Part shown: positions 36,197 through 49,420 of the stretch, piece after piece
How the letters are laid out: every line of letters begins with the position of its first letter
How positions within the stretch are numbered: position 1 is the first letter of the stretch
Assembly (NCBI GenBank): GCA_002794735.1
Contig: NBAZ01000007.1
Coordinates: 1,116,001-1,180,000, forward strand
DNA: 64,000 nt
DNA from: Pyrrhoderma lamaoense
Taxonomy: Eukaryota > Basidiomycota > Agaricomycetes > Hymenochaetales > Hymenochaetaceae
Direction of reading: 5' to 3'
The notes under the pieces: model-generated
The model's input: only the letters and a program-made list of their open reading frames with translations
Database searches by the model: none
What the model was told of the DNA's origin: nothing
Translations under genes and position numbers: made by a program

Positions 36197-36456
36197 TATG
36201 AATGTGGACTCGGATGCATTCACTGATTCAGACTTATGGTTGAGTTTGGTTGTTCAGTAAATATTTTCGAGTGCATACGAATTTAGCAAAGACGATCATG
36301 TTGTAAACACGTGCGCAGTTCACTATATACGGTTGCTATAAATAGAGCATATTTACTCAGTGGTGACCATGGAACTAGTATACACGTATTGTTTCTTCAT
36401 CTCCCACACTCTCATACCTGATAGTGTCGCATCGCTTGTGCTGGATCAAGTGAAAT
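36197..36456. promoter_or_regulatory. Divergent promoter SPB4 / DUF3074 gene
   Basis: 260 bp between start codons. It has an E-box CACGTG at 36308-36313 and a TATA-like TATAAATAG near 36340. Neither is proven to be used. Confidence 0.45.
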
Positions 36457-37371
36457 ATGCATCTCACATCATTCAATCTCAATGTAACACCTATCAAAGT
36501 TCAGGAAATTCCCTCAGAAGATATCCTACTTCAGAGTGGGAAAGAGCTCATTGAGGCCTCTCAGAGTTGGAAACAAGGGAAAGCTTACTGTAAGGGGCTT
36601 GTCAGGGGTATATCCGCTCCAAAGGGCTCTGACGATGAGGAACCATGGTTTGGAAGAGTCAGTGTACATGAACCCGATTCTGTATCGTTTGATGAGTTCT
36701 GGTTCGGGCTGGGAACCAATAAGCCAGAACACGAAGCCAAGTGGGTATACTGATATCATCATACCCAAGTCATCACCAAGCATATATTTGAAACAGATTT
36801 GTACACAATATTGATGGCAAGAAACTCTTAAAGCGCATCTCGGACCGAGCGGAAATATGGAATGTTCACTATAAGTTTAGCCCACCTATCAGTAACCGCA
36901 CTTTCACCGTACTTCAAGTCATTGGACTTGATCCATCTAGCCCTAAGCGATCTGGGTATGCGTTAATCTACTGACTTAGTATATCATCATAAATAACGTC
37001 AAAACGATAATTATAAATAGACTAATTGTTTCCGTGCCAATTGACGTGTCTTCTGATCCAGAGATGGCCAACTCAGAAATAATTGGTACTCGGGAAGATA
37101 CGTCTCTGTTGAACGAATTCAAGAACTAGAAGATGGAAAGGTTGAATGGAGGTAAGTAACTGCCATATCCTTGAAGTTTTCTTATGGCTTCTCTAGGATG
37201 GTAACATCAAGTACTCCGGGTGGTAGTATTCCTGGCTTCATGGTACATTCGAGTCTCCCGGGACAGATAGCAAACGACGTACCCCTGTTTTTAGCATGGT
37301 TGAGTTCCGACAAAGAGTACTTTAAGAAGGGTATTAACAGAGACGGGGCGTTAAATTCAGATGCCTCATGA
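36457..37371 (+). CDS. DUF3074 (START-like) protein
   Basis: Function unknown; DUF3074 proteins are fungal members of the START/Bet-v-1 fold, so lipid binding is a guess. Exons 36457-36740, 36797-36955, 37021-37151 and 37197-37371, about 249 residues. Supporting segments: EPWFGRVSVHE, FDEFWFGLGTNKPEHEAK, KLLKRISDRAEIW, RYVSVERIQELEDGKVEWRM, TSSTPGGSIPGF and the helix DVPLFLAWL near the end. One A is missing from AAA at 37077-37079; adding it gives NSENNWYSGRYVSVE in one frame. Convergent with RPT3. Confidence 0.85.
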
Positions 37372-38140
37372 AGATACTTATTATTGAACACAAACTAGTC
37401 CTAAACTTTTTACAATAGTCTCCCTAAGTACTGGATTGGAAAGAATATAGCGTTGGCCATATTGTAGGGATGTTTCCCACCTCTTGGGCCCACATTAAAC
37501 TAGCATAAATGGCGCCAAAGAAAAGGAGAACAGTGTTAAAAAACCATTCAAATTACTCTTGCTCTCGTAAAATGAGGAAGACGCGTGAAAGGAGAACGTC
37601 AACCAGAGTGTCGGAGAGCCCTCAACCCATCTTAAATAACTCAGAAATCGGAAATTCGATAGTTACTTGTATTATTTATCAAACTCTATTATGAGATTAA
37701 CGAGATTAGAATGATTGTTCCCTTCAACGAGAGGACACTTACTATACATGATGATATTCTAAGTCCCAATACACTTACAACATCATATACTATGCATGTT
37801 TCCCACGTGTGAACCTCCAAACTGGTTTTGAGACGCAGTCCCAATATCAGCAGATACAGCTCGTAGGCAAAATATAGAATGGGACAGACTAGTCAATAAT
37901 CTAGCTCGTTTGAATGGGAAATTTCCTGTGGATAAGCAGAAAACAACCAAAGTGACAGAGCGGTGACCTCTCATGTGGGTTGCTTGCAGCAGTAGTGTAG
38001 AGATGAAAGAAAGCGAATACATAAAATATGCAGGTATGTAATGTACAAGGTACTAATCTGTAACAAAATGATAAATTTTTCTATACAAGATATTTGGATG
38101 ATAGCAACTTACGCAAGGATAACTAATTAATGCAGATATA
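37372..38140. other. Intergenic between convergent DUF3074 gene and RPT3
   Basis: 770 bp. It holds the doubtful small gene at 37509-37965 described separately, and the last, tiny RPT3 exon begins at 38141. No other feature seen. Confidence 0.5.
37509..37965 (+). CDS. Possible small multi-exon gene, unrecognised
   Basis: A start region at 37509 (very basic, MAPKKRRTVLKN) lies upstream of two exon-like pieces. One, near 37705-37762, reads IVPFNERTLTIHDDIL. The other, from 37839 to the stop at 37963-37965, reads IPISADTARRQNIEWDRL and VNNLARLNGKFPVDKQK. A donor at 37763 and acceptor at 37838 join the last two pieces in phase (76-bp intron). The junction from the first piece is not resolved. The helical, charged C-terminal piece looks protein-like rather than random, but I recognise no family. 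It could be noise, or a conserved small subunit of some complex. Confidence 0.3.
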
Positions 38141-39702
<1,562 letters not shown>

Positions 39703-39945
39703 GACTGAGATGTTGGAGTAGTATAATAGCGTGAATAAGTATCTGGAAATGACGCGGGCGACGCGTACGCGTCAGTCCATATGTTTGGCCTTGCTTGGCT
39801 CCCCTGATCGTGGGAATCACTAGTCACTTTATGTTTATCTTATCATGAACTCATGCTTCTTGATACAGGACTATATTTTATTTCTATCTCGGTTTGATTA
39901 AAACAATCGCTACGACCACTTACGTACCACACTGTGCAACCGAAC
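39703..39945. promoter_or_regulatory. Divergent promoter RPT3 / glutamine-synthetase-like gene
   Basis: 243 bp between start codons. It contains the tandem ACGCGT palindrome at 39760-39773. I found no proteasome-associated PACE box (GGTGGCAAA) by eye. Confidence 0.5.
39760..39773. promoter_or_regulatory. Tandem ACGCGT (MCB-like) 14-bp palindrome
   Basis: GACGCGTACGCGTC is a perfect palindrome made of two abutting ACGCGT hexamers (39761-39766 and 39767-39772). ACGCGT is the MluI cell-cycle box bound by MBF-type APSES factors in fungi. It sits 59 bp from the RPT3 ATG and about 170 bp from the other start. Confidence 0.5.
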
Positions 39946-42128
39946 ATGCCTTCTGATTTTTCAACTGAGTCTGCTCCAAAAACCTTGCAAGACTTGAAGG
40001 AGTTACTTTACCATGATACTAAAGTCAAAGTCGCTGGTTCGTAGTGGAAGATTTGTATTGAGAAATAACATCTTTTTTGATGCAATTTAGGTATCGATGG
40101 TAACCTTCTCTCCCAAATTAAGTCAGTAAAACGATATTAAATATCTTTCTAAGTGGATGGAATTTTGCGAGGTAAATTCATGGTATGTTCGAATTTTAGC
40201 TCTCGTAACATTGTTGCTTATAAGCAAATATAGTCTAAAGAAAAGTTCATAAGTGCAGCATCATCAGATGGCTTTGGATTTTGCTCTGTGATATTGTAAG
40301 CTATGACCTCGTGATCCATACGAAATAGCCTTATTAAACCCTCGCAGCGGTTGGGACATGCACGATCAAGTATACTCTCGTGAATTGCTAATATCCAATA
40401 AAGATAATGGATATAGGGACGTTATCGCATCCATCGACTTATCGACCTATCGAAGAATACCCTGGGAAGGAAATGTGCCGTTTTTCCTTGTCTCCTTCCT
40501 CGACCCCGAAACAAAAAATCCACTTCCTGTCTGTCCTCGAAGTACTCTTGGGAGAGCTGTTGGGAAAGCTGAGAAGAAAGGCTGGGAATGCTTCGCGGGT
40601 GTAGAATATGAAGTACTTTGGTAGCTTACTATTCTCCTATAAGATCTGGGCTAATAATGTCTCTATAGTATTTCCAATTAAAAGGTAGGCTTGGAATTCT
40701 GAAATATACTGAAATTCACGGTTCTGAGACCATCACAAAGAAACACCAAATTCTGTCGCAGAAAAGAAATTCACTGATCTTAATCCCTTGACCTCTGGAA
40801 GTATGTAAAAATTTATGGCTCACAGGATAACTGGGCTCATTCTTCACTAAAGTGCATGGATACTCTCTCCTAAGGACCCAGCTAAATAATGACTATTTCC
40901 ACGAATTGTTTGACACAAGTCTGGCGTTCGGAATACCTATAGAAGGGCATCGTAAGAATAGATATATTTGCTATATACCCTAAATCCGATCATCTTCCCT
41001 AGATACCGAGACTGGGCCAGGTGTATATGAGACCGCACTAGCATATACTCATGCTTTAAGGATAGCTGACAATGCCAACCTTTTTAAATACGTAGCGAAA
41101 AGTACGGGGATGAAGCATGGCGTCGTCCCTACTTTTATGGCTAAGCCCTGGAATGGAGTAAGTCTGCAACCTCTTTCAGTAACGGAATATTGATACTCGT
41201 GTTCTTCACAAGCTTCCTGGTTGCAGTGGGTAAGTATGAAAGTGCCTGCGAGTGAGTGCAGCTAACAAGGATCGAAATTTACCAGTCATATACATGTTTC
41301 CTTACGAGATACATCAGGGACAAACATCTTTGGTCTTTCCGAGGATATAATAAGCAGCGGGGGACGTACTAGTGCAAAATATAACGATCTGAAATTTATC
41401 AGCCAGGAATGTGAATGGTTCTTAGGCGGTATACTAGATGGAATATCTGACGGTAAGATTCATATGATCATATCTCATCTCTTATTGATCCCACTATTTC
41501 AGTCATGCCTATGGTTTGTTGCTTTGAATGGCCGTTCTGCATCCAAGAGTTCCATGTTCATTCATTATATTACTTTCCCTAGTTAGTTCCCACTGTCAAT
41601 GGGTATAAACGACTTGTTGGCGGCGAAGCATTTTGGGCACCCAACGCGGTGACATATGGGTACGATTCTCGGGCGGCATCCGTACGGGTTATTTCCCCTC
41701 CTTCAGTTCCTTCATCAGCTACCCGTCTCGAAATACGTGTTCCCGGTGCAGACACGAATGCGTATTTTGCACTTTCAGCGATTTTCCTACTTGGACTCCG
41801 AGGGATAGAGAAAAAAATCGTACCCGGACCTCCCGTTTCTCATTTTAAACCTGAGGACCGAGCTTCAGGGAAGGTTAAGATGCTTAGTACTTCTCTTGAA
41901 GCCGCAACGAGAGAAATGATGAAACCTGATAGCATTGCACGTGAAGAAGAAGTTTTTGGTAATGACTTTGTTGAGCACTTCGGAGGCACACGCCAGCATG
42001 AAGTCAAGTTATGGAATGAAGCCGTAACCAACTGGGAAGGTTAGTAATGTTTATGATCTAAGGAATTTATGAAGATTTAATCTGAATATGATACATTTAC
42101 AGTTGAAAGATACTTAGAACTTGCATGA
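39946..42128 (+). CDS. Glutamine-synthetase-like enzyme (type I fold; FluG C-terminal / glutamyl-amine ligase group)
   Basis: ATP-dependent ligase fold; the true substrate (ammonia or an amine with glutamate) cannot be read from sequence. 14 exons, about 487 residues, all in phase: 39946-40036, 40091-40099, 40154-40182, 40234-40295, 40348-40612, 40669-40684, 40741-40800, 40853-40951, 41003-41157, 41213-41229, 41286-41452, 41513-41523, 41583-42039 and 42103-42128. Motifs: IDVDGILRGKFMS (N-domain), HTETGPGVYE (metal Glu), PTFMAKPWNG, GCSGHIHVS (ATP/metal), VPTVNGYKRLV, RAASVRVI, and RLEIRVPGADTNAYFALSA. Four exons are only 9-17 nt, unusual even here. It is not the main assimilatory (type II) GS. 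Confidence 0.88.
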
Positions 42129-42316
42129 GTTCCCTGTGTTAATAATGTTTTGGCCGTGACAATTTGAAAATGCACCAACTTAGTAAACGCTAGATAAAAA
42201 TAGATCGTGGTGCACAATTTTGAACGTAAACATGTATTTAAATTCTTTGTTATATTACATATTTACAAGTTTTTTGACCGAGTTTTCTTAATACTCTGGA
42301 TAAGTACCGAAATTCA

Positions 42317-43575
42317 TTATTTTTTGCCCGGTTGACCAAGTTCAGAAGCTCGTTCGGTAGCAGCCTGAATGCATCGCGCAATAGTAGAGCGAACTCTTCC
42401 ATCTTCTAGTGTAAGAAGGCCTGCAATGGTACATCCACCAGGAGCTTTGCAGATAGTCTCATTAGATACAGTATACATATAAGTATGGGGAAGAGAACGT
42501 ACTTGTAACAGCGTCCTTAATCTGCGCTGGATGTGCACCAGATTGAAGAGCCATCCGAGCAGCTCCTTGGAGGGCTAGAAGTGGATTGAATATCAACAAA
42601 GCTAAGTTCCCTGTGCATATGAAGATAACATACTCTGCGCCGCTAATTCAAGGGCTTCGGCACGAGGAAGACCCATCATAACACCACCATCCGCCATAGC
42701 TTCCAAGAAGACACAAGCAAATGCAGGACCACTTGCGCTGACCGCGGTACAAGCGTCGAAGTTCTTTTCTGGAAGGAATCTGCATCGACCGATGGATGAG
42801 AATATGCGAAGGATAATTTGTCGGTCAAGTTCATTTTCAGGGGTAGGGTCGAGACTACTGTCATTCCCTCTCGAATCTGAGGGGATCTCAGAGATAACTT
42901 GAAAGTTAGATTTGATGCATATATACCTTACAAGGGGTGTTAGGCATGGCACGAACAACCCGAGTAGAGGGTTTGACCATAGCCTCCAACTGAGAAATGG
43001 TGACACCAGCCAATATACTAATCAGTAACTTCCCTTCCAAAGCTTCGTTCATTCCGGGTTGGGTGAGTACAGACTGAGCCATCTGAGGTTTGACCCTGTA
43101 CAACATCGTTGTCATCTACGCAGTCCCGGTTATTTCATAGCATATATGCAGCTCACCCTAGAAGCACAACATCGGCTTCCTTTACACTCTCCACATTCTC
43201 TCCGGCAACAATTTCAACCGATTCTGATAGTCCACCTTTGCCATGAAATGTGCGGACAAGAATCCTTACACTTTCTTCTCGATTTACACATGCAATGAAT
43301 CGTGAAGGGAGTGAGGCGTCTGGAGCTCCTATTGGTGTATTCGTCCCTGACGTATGATGTTCCCATTTTGGTATTTGTTGAGCCTTTGGTACAGGTGAAT
43401 TTGGAGGATAACCATTGTTTAGCGCATAGCTAGACAGTTGTTCGAGACTAGCGACAACTCCAGAGAGAACAGCTACCCCCATCGTCCCACAACCTGTAGA
43501 TATGTAGGTATTCTGGAATTTATCATCTTTACTTTTGGAATTCATCTTACCAAGGACGCATAGCGTATAGCCCAT
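42317..43575 (-). CDS. PRO3: Pyrroline-5-carboxylate reductase (proline synthesis)
   Basis: Reduces P5C to proline with NAD(P)H. Exons 43551-43575, 43157-43493, 42927-43095, 42634-42876, 42503-42574 and 42317-42444, about 324 residues. Rossmann start TLCVLGCGTMGVAVL (split by intron 1), VVLLGVKPQMAQSVL, LLISILAGVTISQLE, VRAMPNTPCKIREGMTVV, then GRCRFLPEKNFDACTAVSASGPAF and the signature DAVTTPGGCTIAGL. An insert at residues 30-75, rich in Pro and Thr, is common in fungi. The block LPPENELDRQI needs one extra base in the G run 42840-42843. A Gcn4-type site lies 48 bp upstream. Confidence 0.95.
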
Positions 43576-43726
43576 TTTTGGCTCCCGAAGGTGAAATTAG
43601 TAGAGTAGAATCCAAATTAGCGATGACTCAACAGAAAGCAATTTCTTGCCGGAAATCTAGGCGAATTCCGTACCTTACACGTAAGAAGCACAATTGCATC
43701 ATGGTCTGCCTCTTCCTCTATCACAT
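43576..43726. promoter_or_regulatory. Divergent promoter PRO3 / ALG13
   Basis: 151 bp between start codons. It contains a Gcn4/Cpc1-type ATGACTCA at 43623-43630. Confidence 0.55.
43623..43630. promoter_or_regulatory. Gcn4/Cpc1-type site upstream of PRO3
   Basis: ATGACTCA matches the RTGACTCAY core for the bZIP factor of general amino-acid control. It lies 48 bp upstream of the ATG of a proline biosynthetic gene, where such control is expected. Confidence 0.5.
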
Positions 43727-44350
43727 ATGCACGCCCTGCTGACAGTGGGCTCTACACAATTCGATAAACTAGTCGATGAATGCCTCTCAAAGCCTGTATT
43801 GAAGGCACTGAGTGGGAGAGGCGTAAACTCATTCTCTATTCAGTGTGGAAAATATGATATAGAGAGTCGTTTAGGCAAGGAACCTAGTGAGATGTATCTC
43901 TTGCAGGATGAGGGAATTAGTATGGAAATTTGGCATTACAGGCCATCATTGACAGATGAATACAAACGCGCAGATTTAGTCATAAGCCATGCAGGTATGT
44001 AGTATACCAAGTAGCTAAGCTCAGCTATGAATCAGAATAGGCTCGGGAACTATTCTCGATGTCCTGAGATTAGGAAAACCTCTGATAGTTATACCAAATC
44101 CAACTCTACTCGATAATCATCAAACTGATCTTGCACATGAACTTGAGAAAATGGGATATTTAAAGTCTAGTACTATAAAGCGAGTATTCTATAATTTCAT
44201 CTCTGCGTTAGATTTGTGGACTTATACTTGATGTGTAGATCATTGGCCATAGACATCCAAGAATTAACTATCAGTGGTTTCAAACCTTTCCCGAAGATGG
44301 ACACTACTAAATTCCGATCAATATTGGATGAAGAGATGGGTTTTATCTAG
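43727..44350 (+). CDS. ALG13: ALG13, catalytic subunit of UDP-GlcNAc transferase
   Basis: With ALG14 adds the second GlcNAc to dolichol-PP-GlcNAc on the cytosolic ER face. Exons 43727-43994, 44041-44183 and 44239-44350. N-terminus [14 protein letters not shown], then LISHAG-type nucleotide-sugar motif [38 protein letters not shown] and the short tail [11 protein letters not shown]. Start ATG at 43727; an ATG at 43701 is in another frame. The second and third exons do not meet in phase with the donor at 44184: one base fewer in the AAAG near 44177-44180 would fix it, or the splice sites differ. About 173 residues. Confidence 0.88.
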
Positions 44351-44455
44351 TGGTTTATTTGTTAGAGATGTCTCATGTCGAAGTGTAAAACTTTACATAT
44401 TTTACCTTATTTAAGAAAGCTTTATACGCATAATAATTTGTTTAATTCCACAACC

Positions 44456-45417
44456 ATGCCAAAAGAAGTGACTCCTGCACCCACCTTGGTGGGACCTCCA
44501 AGGTCTTATGAAGATACTTATGTTCACACTATCTATGATAGTATCGCCAATCACTTCTCTTCTACTCGTTACAAACCTTGGCCGGTTGTTGCATCATTTC
44601 TCGAAAGTATCCCTGCAGGATCTATAGGACTTGATGCAGGGACCGGAAACGGAAAGTATCTGATAGCACCTAAAGACCGGGAAGGAAAGTACTGGACTAT
44701 AGGGCTTGACAGGAGTATTCGCCTCCTCGAGTTTGCCAAAAATGCTGGAGGGAGAGAAAGAGAGTGCGTACTTAGTGATGTTCTAGATATATGCTGGAGA
44801 CCGGGCGTGTTTGTGAGTTTGGGGCCATATGCGCAATCAGAAATTTTGATACTTAATAGTGTACTAGGACTATGCGATATCTATTGCTACTATACATCAC
44901 CTGTCTACTCCAGACAGACGAAGGCATGCAATTCAAGTAATAAATATAGTTTAACAGTATATTTTGGTGTTTACTAACAAAACCTGAATTCGAACAGAGT
45001 TTACTAAAAAGTCTGTCACCCCATCACGGACGAGGTCTTATTTATGTATGGGCCATTCAACAAGATAATTTATCCAAGAGATCTATCCCTGGTGCTGCAG
45101 AAGAAACGAACGCTGGTCGAGACGTTTTTGTGCCCTGGGTTCTAAACAATGGGCATTCGTCAAACAAGTCTATGGCTCCGCAGGAACCCAATTCCATATC
45201 AGTTACACCTGTTTATAACCGCTATTATCATATGTTCGACAGAGGGGAATTACGTGAACTTGTGCTGAGTGCAGCAAAAGAGCTCAATATATGCATAGAA
45301 TCTACTGGTTCGAACCAGCCCTCGACAAGTTTCGGGCAGAGGAGATATATCGAGATAGTCAGAGATGACTGGGAAAGATCAAACTACTATGTCGAGTTTC
45401 GGTTGTACGAAAAATAG
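44456..45417 (+). CDS. TRM9: tRNA (uracil-5-)-methyltransferase TRM9
   Basis: Makes the final methyl ester of mcm5U/mcm5s2U in the tRNA wobble position, with TRM112 as partner. Exons 44456-44812, 44868-44936 and 44998-45417, 281 residues, clean phases. SAM-binding motif I GLDAGTGNGKYL, then GLDRSIRLLEFA, DYAISIATIHHLST and RRRHAIQSLLKSL as in ALKBH8/TRM9 methyltransferases. The inserted loop with FVPWVL and the C-terminal VYNRYYHMFDRGELREL complete it. Start chosen at 44456, since residues before it in the frame are not family-like. Confidence 0.95.
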
Positions 45418-45531
45418 AGATGAGCCAATTTTGATCAGGGAGCATATTCCTTAGCATGAAAACATTTTTGATTGCTACGGGTAACGAAGGATACAAAGTA
45501 AACAGATACAACAGACATAAACAAGCTACAA

Positions 45532-46320
<789 letters not shown>

Positions 46321-46782
46321 GATTTCAGTCGTCGTAAGCCGGACTAAACAGTTAGATTTTGTTCACGAACCCTTCTGTCGTGTCGCGCAAAAATAAGGTT
46401 TAGCTTATGTAAGTATATTAATATTTGAGTGTCAATTAACTACATGGATTGGTGACCTTTCACGTATTGTTATTATAAAGTTTTTTTTATCACATAAAAC
46501 CACTCATAATGTCTGACACAGTGCTAGGAACGTATGAAAAGTATTTATTGGATATAAAATGCGCATTGATCTAAATCAAATCTCGTAGGTCTTATGTTAT
46601 TAGAAAGCAATTTACAATTTGAATTTGGACCATGTCACATGCTTGGGGTTCCTATGGTGAGTTGCATCGCGTCGGACGGGATGTCCTGCTGTGAATGTGA
46701 TTCGGCACTGTAAACATATACTTATAAACCTCTAACGTATACTAGCGCACTTAGAGCTTAGCTGTCTGATCACTAAGTCGAA
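46321..46782. promoter_or_regulatory. Divergent promoter EGD2 / EXO70
   Basis: 462 bp between start codons, AT-rich in the middle (46400-46620). I see no clear factor site and no extra coding frame. Confidence 0.5.
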
Positions 46783-49148
46783 ATGGAGGATGAAGCAGCA
46801 GAAATAGAACTGGTAATATATCGCAATGATTCTTGATAATCCTGACATTTACCTAGTTTCTTGAGAGCTAGAGCAAAATCTCAATAAGACTAGGCTAATA
46901 TCTCAGAGAATGATCTCCATCCTTACGAACTTCGATACACGACTTGTCAAAGTAGAGAAGTCAATATTGCCTTTGCATAACTCAACCCAGCTTCTAAACA
47001 GAAGAGCGGCAAGTTGGTATAGACAATGATCAACTAAATTACAGATCGCTAACAAGATTTTAGACATCGAGAGTACTTTAGAACTCATAGATGAAGTCGC
47101 ATCCAGTCAACAGGGTCTAGCAGAAGAGGAGGCTCTTATTCTTCGAGGGTGCGTATACTAGTGATATGTTTATGGTGCAATAACATATAAGGTCCATCAG
47201 GCCTCAAGCAACCCAGCTAAATACCTATATTGATGCGCTGGAACGTATGAACGCTAGCATTGCCTTCAAAGGTGTATCTGAAGAGTCTCTTGAAACTGTA
47301 CGCACCAACACATACGACTTGATTTCATCTACTCATTGCGTCTTAGGCCCGATTAGTTGAAACGGGAGCCAAAAAGCTAGCACAACTCTATACCAAATAC
47401 GTTGCGGAAGCTTCATCTGGTGCTCCACCGACGCGGAGCTCCCTCGATGGGAACTCCGACGGCCTTTTAGTTCCATTCTCAGAAGAAATCATCCAATCCC
47501 TGAGACCTATCGTCTTATTCCTACGCACCCTTCCTGTTCCTGCGACACACCCATCGCATCCGGCCGCAGAAGTCATACAGTCAGCACTTTCTGATGCCCA
47601 AAGAGGGTATGCAGATATGCGCGGCACTTGGATCCGGAAATGTCTTGAAGCAGGAGCTAAGCGTGTAGTAGAAGGTAGAGAGGCTTATGGTAGTAGTAGG
47701 GACGTCGATAATGCAACTATGGCCATTCGTGAAGGGCAAGAATTCGCTATATGGGTTGAAGGGGTAATAGGGGTTGCAGAAGTGAGCATCAACATCGTTC
47801 ACATAATAATGGTCTTAACGTTCGATACAGAATGAATATGCTGCGCTCTCAGAACTCGCAGTACTCGTATCCAACTCACAGATGTCTGGCACCTTCGCAT
47901 CGCTGATTACGCCTCTACTCACACTCCTTTCTTCAGCCCTTTCTCAACTTACGAATCGCGTCAAACGCTCATTACAGAAGTATGCTTTCTTGGCCCTGGC
48001 AGCTCATGCTTTCTTGGCAAGTCCGCAGACCACTGCGCGTTGGGATGAAGCCATTAGAAGAAGAGCCAGTGGTTCTACAGCTAATGTCAACGCATTGAAA
48101 GAGGGTTTGCATACTTTGCGTGCTATTTGTCTTCGTAGCTTCCCAGAATTTCTTGCGGACATAAAACTATCTGCTGTGCCAAAAGCAGGCACTGAAGTAG
48201 GCGCAGATATCGCGGAGATCACAGAAACAGTAATTATCATATCTGAAATCATCAAACTTCTTATTGATGCACGTTTAGGTTATTAAATATATGACAGCCA
48301 TACCCGCTGTCCAAGATGCTGTTGGAGGTGCACTACTAACACTCGGGACGGAAACTGGAAAATGGGAGATGGTGTCCAGGTAAACAAAGGACCTAAACTT
48401 GGAGAAGGAGATGAGATTGTTATAATCGAACATTATCTCTGTCCGTTAATATGGTTTTCTTTCTAGTCCGAAAACTGACAAATCGCTACAGATGATGTTG
48501 TAATGACTACCCTTTCTACTCTTACGACTCTATCACGCTCTTCGCGACGCCCCGCAATTGGTTCTGTATTCCTCCTTAACAACGTCTCTTATTTCTTAAA
48601 CGCCCTCATTTTTTCCTCTGACGAGACGTCTGCTATCGAGGTCTTATTAGCCACCCGACACGTAACGCGTTACAATCAGCTTTCCGCACTGCAAAAGCAG
48701 GGTACTTTGAAGCTAATTACTCTCCTCTCTTACAAGCTCTGGGAGATGGCCCTGGATCAGGTGGAGGTAGCGGAAAGGCCGGAGTTAAGGAGAAGTTTAC
48801 TCGCTTTTTTGATTTATTTGACGATATCGTTGAGAGACATAGAACCATTCGTGTTCTTCCGGATGATAAACAAGGTCGAGATTCTCTCGCAGACGAGGCA
48901 GCGAAACTCACCACTCCAATGTTGCAACGGTTTATACAGAAGAATAAAGATTTCAGTAAAAGTATGTATAAAGTTTGCTTTTTCGATTGAGCTTTAAGCT
49001 TACGTTTGACTCTTTCCAGACCCACAAAAATGTGTGTATCTATATATCCATCATCACCATCCACTCATTACACTAATCAATTTTTCAAGACATACGATTT
49101 TCTCCAGAAGAATTGGAGAAACAGATCAAAAGGCTTTATTCTTACTGA
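46783..49148 (+). CDS. EXO70: Exocyst subunit EXO70
   Basis: Tethers secretory vesicles at the plasma membrane and binds PI(4,5)P2 and Rho GTPases. Ten exons, about 631 residues: 46783-46812, 46868-47012, 47064-47148, 47201-47297, 47347-47781, 47831-48229, 48279-48440, 48492-48961, 49020-49031 and 49090-49148. Segments: LEQNLNKTRLISQRM, EEEALILRGPQ, ARLVETGAKKLAQLY, YMTAIPAVQDAV, GSVFLLNNVSY, AKAGYFEANYSPLLQAL, KEKFTRFFDLFDDIVERH, and the basic end FSPEELEKQIKRLYSY expected to contact lipid. Two missing bases are inferred: at GGG 48345-48347 (LGDGNWKMGDG) and at 48649 (LLSHPTRNAL). A 12-nt exon sits near the end. Confidence 0.94.
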
Positions 49149-49420
49149 CTTTGCAGGACCGAAACGAGATTCAATGATCATGAATATTTACCTTTACTTA
49201 CGTTTATCTCTATCACTAGTAGCGTTTTATAGATACCTAGTCATTATCTGTATTTGTATAACTGAATATACTGTTATTAATAACGCGAGCATTGACCGCA
49301 TTGACTCAGATTCGGAACATCGATCCGGAGAATGCAGGGAACCCGTGACGCCATGTTAAGCATTAAGCAAGCTCTAAAGTTACCAAACATATACCTCTCC
49401 AGCTCTTTAACCCCTTACTC

